Origin: Glaciecola sp.
GTDB taxonomy: Bacteria > Pseudomonadota > Gammaproteobacteria > Enterobacterales > Alteromonadaceae
Assembly (NCBI GenBank): GCA_023268935.1
Contig: JALRKK010000112.1
Location: 1-41,069 of the forward strand
Direction: 5' to 3'
Length of the DNA: 41,069 bases
Shown: positions 38,156-41,069 of the stretch, piece by piece
Layout of the letters: each line of letters begins with the position of its first letter
Position numbering within the stretch: position 1 is the stretch's first letter
Program-made: the position numbers and the translations under genes
Notes under the pieces: generated by a model
What the model was told of the DNA's origin: nothing
Database searches by the model: none
What the model saw: the letters and a program-made list of their open reading frames with translations, nothing else

Positions 38156-40045
38156 ATGTATTATCAACAAGCGTATGACGTTATAGTCGTGGGTGGTGGC
38201 CATGCTGGTACCGAAGCTGCGCTTGCTGCCGCACGGATGGGCGCAACTACTTTGCTTTTGACCCACAATATGGAAACACTTGGACAAATGTCCTGTAATC
38301 CAGCCATTGGTGGTATCGGAAAAGGTCATTTGGTTAAAGAAATCGATGCGTTAGGTGGAGTCATGGCACAAGCCATTGATAAAGCTGGGATCCAATGGCG
38401 TACCTTGAATGCTTCAAAAGGCCCAGCGGTTCGTGCTACACGTGCGCAAGCTGATCGCAGTTTGTATCGCAATGCCGTTCGACACACATTAGAGCATCAA
38501 GATAACTTGACTATCTTTCAGCAATCTTGTGATGACTTGATTGTCGAAAACGACCGTGTCACTGGGGTTGTTACCCAAATGGGGTTAAAATTCAAAGCCA
38601 AAACGGTCGTATTGACTGTTGGTACGTTTTTGGGTGGCACAATCCACATTGGTTTAGAGAATTACAAAGGCGGTCGTGCAGGTGATCCACCATCCATCGC
38701 TCTTGCTGAGCGTTTAAGAGCTTTACCATTTAGAGTGGATCGCCTAAAAACCGGTACTCCGGCTCGCCTAGATTCACGCACCTTGGATTATTCCAAGATG
38801 CAGGTACAACCAGGTGATACACCACTTCCGGTATTTTCATTTATGGGCAGTGTTGCCGATCATCCAGATCAGATCCCATGTTACATTACCCATACCAACG
38901 AACGGACCCATGACATTATCCGTGGTGGTCTAGATCGCTCACCGATGTTTACAGGTGTGATTGAAGGGGTTGGTCCACGTTACTGCCCAAGTATTGAAGA
39001 CAAAATCACCCGTTTTGCGGATAAAAACTCGCACCAGATTTTTGTTGAACCAGAAGGTCTCAACTCGATAGAAATCTATCCTAACGGGATCAGTACCTCG
39101 TTGCCTTTTGATGTGCAGTGTGACTTGATTCACTCCATTGCGGGCTTTGAGCATGCACATATTATTCGTCCAGGTTATGCGATTGAATACGATTTTTTTG
39201 ATCCACGCGATTTGAAGCAATCACTCGAAACGAAATTTATCGATGGTTTGTTCTTTGCTGGTCAGATCAATGGTACCACGGGTTATGAAGAAGCCGGTGC
39301 GCAAGGTTTGCTTGCTGGTGCGAACGCTGCGTTGCAAGCAGCTGATAAAGAAGCGATTAGTTTACGTCGCGATCAAGCATACATAGGTGTATTAATTGAT
39401 GATTTGGCGACATTAGGTACTAAAGAACCGTATCGGATGTTTACTTCACGTGCTGAATACCGTTTGTTATTGCGTGAAGACAATGCGGATCTGCGTTTGA
39501 CTGCCCTTGGTCGAGAAGTTGGCTTAGTTGATGATGTGCGATGGGCTGCATTTAACGAAAAAATTGAATTAATCGAGCGTGAAAAACAACGCTTAAAAGG
39601 TCAGTATATTCATGCTAAACACGCTTCGGTAAGTGAACTCAATAAAGTATTGCGCAATCCTGTCACGCGAGAGCATTCATTAGAAGAATTGATCCGTCGT
39701 CCTGAAATGACATATCAAACGCTGATGGGCATTGAGAGTTTGGGTCCAGGTCTGAACCATCTTCAAGCGGCGGAACAAGTTGAAATACAAATCAAATACG
39801 CTGGATACATTGAGCGTCAAAAAGACGAGATTGCCAAAACTCAGCGTCATGAGGAAACTTTGTTGCCAGCGGATTTTGATTACAGCCAAATCTCTGGGTT
39901 ATCCAACGAAGTGGTAGCTAAGCTGAGTGAGTCTAGACCAGAAACCATTGGCAAAGCGTCTCGTATTTCGGGTATCACCCCAGCGGCGATTTCATTATTG
40001 TTAGTGTATCTCAAAAAACACAACATGTTGCGCAAGAGCGCATAG
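38156..40045 (+). CDS. mnmG: tRNA uridine-5-carboxymethylaminomethyl modification enzyme MnmG (GidA)
   Basis: MnmG is the FAD- and NADH-dependent partner of MnmE in wobble U34 modification. The 629-residue protein begins with the FAD-binding [19 protein letters not shown], and shows [22 protein letters not shown] (with a conserved cysteine), [22 protein letters not shown] and [24 protein letters not shown], with a helical C-terminal domain that binds MnmE and tRNA. It lies directly beside oriC, transcribed away from it, as in E. coli. The next gene is three bases downstream. Confidence 0.98.
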   Translation: MYYQQAYDVIVVGGGHAGTEAALAAARMGATTLLLTHNMETLGQMSCNPAIGGIGKGHLVKEIDALGGVMAQAIDKAGIQWRTLNASKGPAVRATRAQADRSLYRNAVRHTLEHQDNLTIFQQSCDDLIVENDRVTGVVTQMGLKFKAKTVVLTVGTFLGGTIHIGLENYKGGRAGDPPSIALAERLRALPFRVDRLKTGTPARLDSRTLDYSKMQVQPGDTPLPVFSFMGSVADHPDQIPCYITHTNERTHDIIRGGLDRSPMFTGVIEGVGPRYCPSIEDKITRFADKNSHQIFVEPEGLNSIEIYPNGISTSLPFDVQCDLIHSIAGFEHAHIIRPGYAIEYDFFDPRDLKQSLETKFIDGLFFAGQINGTTGYEEAGAQGLLAGANAALQAADKEAISLRRDQAYIGVLIDDLATLGTKEPYRMFTSRAEYRLLLREDNADLRLTALGREVGLVDDVRWAAFNEKIELIEREKQRLKGQYIHAKHASVSELNKVLRNPVTREHSLEELIRRPEMTYQTLMGIESLGPGLNHLQAAEQVEIQIKYAGYIERQKDEIAKTQRHEETLLPADFDYSQISGLSNEVVAKLSESRPETIGKASRISGITPAAISLLLVYLKKHNMLRKSA

Positions 40046-40047
40046 AC

Positions 40048-40602
40048 ATGGAAAAAGCACAGTTACTCGACTTTCTTGATTCGCTCATTGCTAAAACAGA
40101 CCTTGAGGTGAGTTTTTCTCAACGCGATGCCCTGATCGAGTATGTATTGCTCATCAACAAGTGGAATAAAGCCTATAATTTAACTGCGGTGCGTGATGTC
40201 AAAGAGATGGTCGTCAAGCACATCATGGATTCCATTATGGTGATGCCGTATGTAACAGGTCAGCAGTGTATTGACGTAGGCACTGGACCGGGTTTACCAG
40301 GGATCCCTTTAGCCATTATGTGCCCTGATAAACAATTTACATTACTTGATACCTTGGGTAAGCGAGTCCGTTTTTTGAATCAAGTGGTTTATGCGTTAGG
40401 TTTGACTAATGTCACACCTGTTCAGGCAAGAGTCGAAGAATATACCGAAAATAACGAATTTGATGTCGTGATCTCACGTGCGTTTGCTAGTCTTAAAGAT
40501 ATGTTGCACTGGTGTGCACATCTGATACATTCTAAGGGTGAGTTTTTGGCATTAAAAGGCCAAGATCCTGTTGAAGAAATTAGAAGAAAGCGGCGCGATT
40601 GA
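40048..40602 (+). CDS. rsmG: 16S rRNA m7G527 methyltransferase RsmG, 3' end replaced at a chimeric join
   Basis: RsmG (GidB) methylates G527 of 16S rRNA. Residues 1 to about 178 are normal: [11 protein letters not shown] near residue 43, the SAM motif [16 protein letters not shown] near 75, [12 protein letters not shown], and [13 protein letters not shown]. After [12 protein letters not shown] the expected 25-30 residue end is missing, and the frame runs for nine residues of unrelated, basic sequence (RRKRRD at the end) to a TGA at 40600-40602. The missing end coincides with the start of foreign atpA sequence, so the truncation is most likely an artefact and not a mutation. Confidence 0.9.
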   Translation: MEKAQLLDFLDSLIAKTDLEVSFSQRDALIEYVLLINKWNKAYNLTAVRDVKEMVVKHIMDSIMVMPYVTGQQCIDVGTGPGLPGIPLAIMCPDKQFTLLDTLGKRVRFLNQVVYALGLTNVTPVQARVEEYTENNEFDVVISRAFASLKDMLHWCAHLIHSKGEFLALKGQDPVEEIRRKRRD

Positions 40603-41069
40603 GTATTCAGTTGTTGTTGCGGCGACTGCCTCTGACCCCGCACCTATGCAGTTCTTGGCGCCATATGCGGCGACAGCGATGGCAGAATACTTCCGTGACA
40701 ACGGCAAGCACGCATTGATCATTTATGATGACCTTTCTAAGCAAGCTGTTTCATATCGTCAGATGTCACTTCTCCTTCGTCGTCCTCCTGGACGTGAAGC
40801 GTATCCAGGTGACGTTTTCTATCTTCACTCACGTCTGCTAGAACGTTCAGCGAAGTTGAACGAAGATCACGGCGCAGGTTCATTGACGGCGCTCCCGATC
40901 ATTGAAACACAGGGCGGCGACGTGTCTGCGTTTATTCCAACAAACGTGATTTCGATTACAGACGGTCAGATCTTCTTGGAAACAGAATTGTTCTACCAAG
41001 GTATCCGCCCAGCGGTGAACACAGGTCTATCTGTTTCTCGTGTTGGTTCATCTGCGCAAACAAACGCGA
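40568..41069 (+). CDS. atpA: ATP synthase F1 alpha subunit, internal fragment of alphaproteobacterial type
   Basis: The frame from 40568 to the window end encodes about 167 residues of AtpA with neither start nor stop: [20 protein letters not shown], then [54 protein letters not shown] and [19 protein letters not shown]. Walker B and the conserved catalytic arginine region fall in this piece. Gammaproteobacterial AtpA has an insertion after LLERAARVN (as in E. coli, TKGEVKGKTGS); here LNEDHGAGS is the shorter alphaproteobacterial form. It does not belong to the organism of the rest of the window. Confidence 0.93.
   Translation, partial: MLKKLEESGAIEYSVVVAATASDPAPMQFLAPYAATAMAEYFRDNGKHALIIYDDLSKQAVSYRQMSLLLRRPPGREAYPGDVFYLHSRLLERSAKLNEDHGAGSLTALPIIETQGGDVSAFIPTNVISITDGQIFLETELFYQGIRPAVNTGLSVSRVGSSAQTNA
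40569..40582. other. Chimeric junction between rsmG and atpA
   Basis: The bases TGTTGAAGAAATTA can be read as rsmG (GTT GAA GAA ATT, V-E-E-I) and as atpA (TTG AAG AAA TTA, L-K-K-L). Left of it everything is rsmG, right of it everything is atpA in another frame. This shared stretch is the probable point of joining. Confidence 0.8.

Noticed and set aside
40600-40602. Natural frameshift or truncation of rsmG
   Set aside because: The sequence after the break is not rsmG in any frame but clear atpA, so a chimeric join explains it better than a mutation.
40568-41069. Horizontal transfer of an atpA gene next to rsmG
   Set aside because: The piece has no start and joins inside a codon run of rsmG, leaving both genes broken; an artefact is far more likely.

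Overview
The window reads as chromosomal DNA around the replication origin of a marine-type gammaproteobacterium, most likely an alteromonad (Alteromonadales). The placement is inferred from protein sequences, from E. coli-like gene blocks (yrdD-tsaC-smg-dprA / def-fmt-rsmB-trkA; polA-spf-engB-yihI; dnaA-dnaN-recF-gyrB; rpmH-rnpA-yidD-yidC-mnmE; mioC-oriC-mnmG-rsmG), from a Spot 42 RNA gene behind polA and from moderate GC. No rRNA, tRNA, insertion sequence, prophage or CRISPR array was seen.

Layout. 1-7.2 kb: the tail of an unidentified + strand gene, a gamma-carbonic-anhydrase-like gene (yrdA), then a leftward set: aroE, ompW (with an FNR-type site), hemF, tsaC, yrdD, smg, dprA and a LysM protein. 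7.3-13 kb: def-fmt-rsmB-trkA rightward, meeting trkH tail to tail. 13-21 kb: polA, a very short Spot 42 RNA, a lysE-type exporter inserted before engB, cytochrome c4, a candidate structured RNA in the place where E. coli has csrC, a methyltransferase, yihI and a DUF2489 gene. 21-25 kb: glyQ-glyS, a small lipoprotein and arfB. 25-31 kb: the leftward dnaA-dnaN-recF-gyrB operon. 31-40.6 kb: rpmH, rnpA, yidD, yidC, yajQ, mnmE, mioC, a dnaT-like gene, a dnaC-like gene, oriC, mnmG and rsmG.

Replication logic. oriC can be placed at about 37.74-38.05 kb, beside mnmG, from DnaA boxes, seven GATC sites and an AT-rich stretch on the mnmG side, arranged as in E. coli. The genes for a DnaT-like primosomal protein and a DnaC-like helicase loader lie between mioC and this origin, so the initiator, sliding clamp, loader and origin are all within about 9 kb. 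Three parS-type sites (19.15, 27.29 and 27.93 kb) point to a ParABS system whose parAB genes would be expected just past rsmG. Extra perfect DnaA boxes lie ahead of polA and of glyQS.

The right end is not trustworthy. At about 40,569-40,582 rsmG stops being rsmG and the rest of the window is an internal piece of an alphaproteobacterial-type atpA in another frame. A short shared sequence at the join suggests a chimeric assembly or amplification product. Everything to the left looks coherent.
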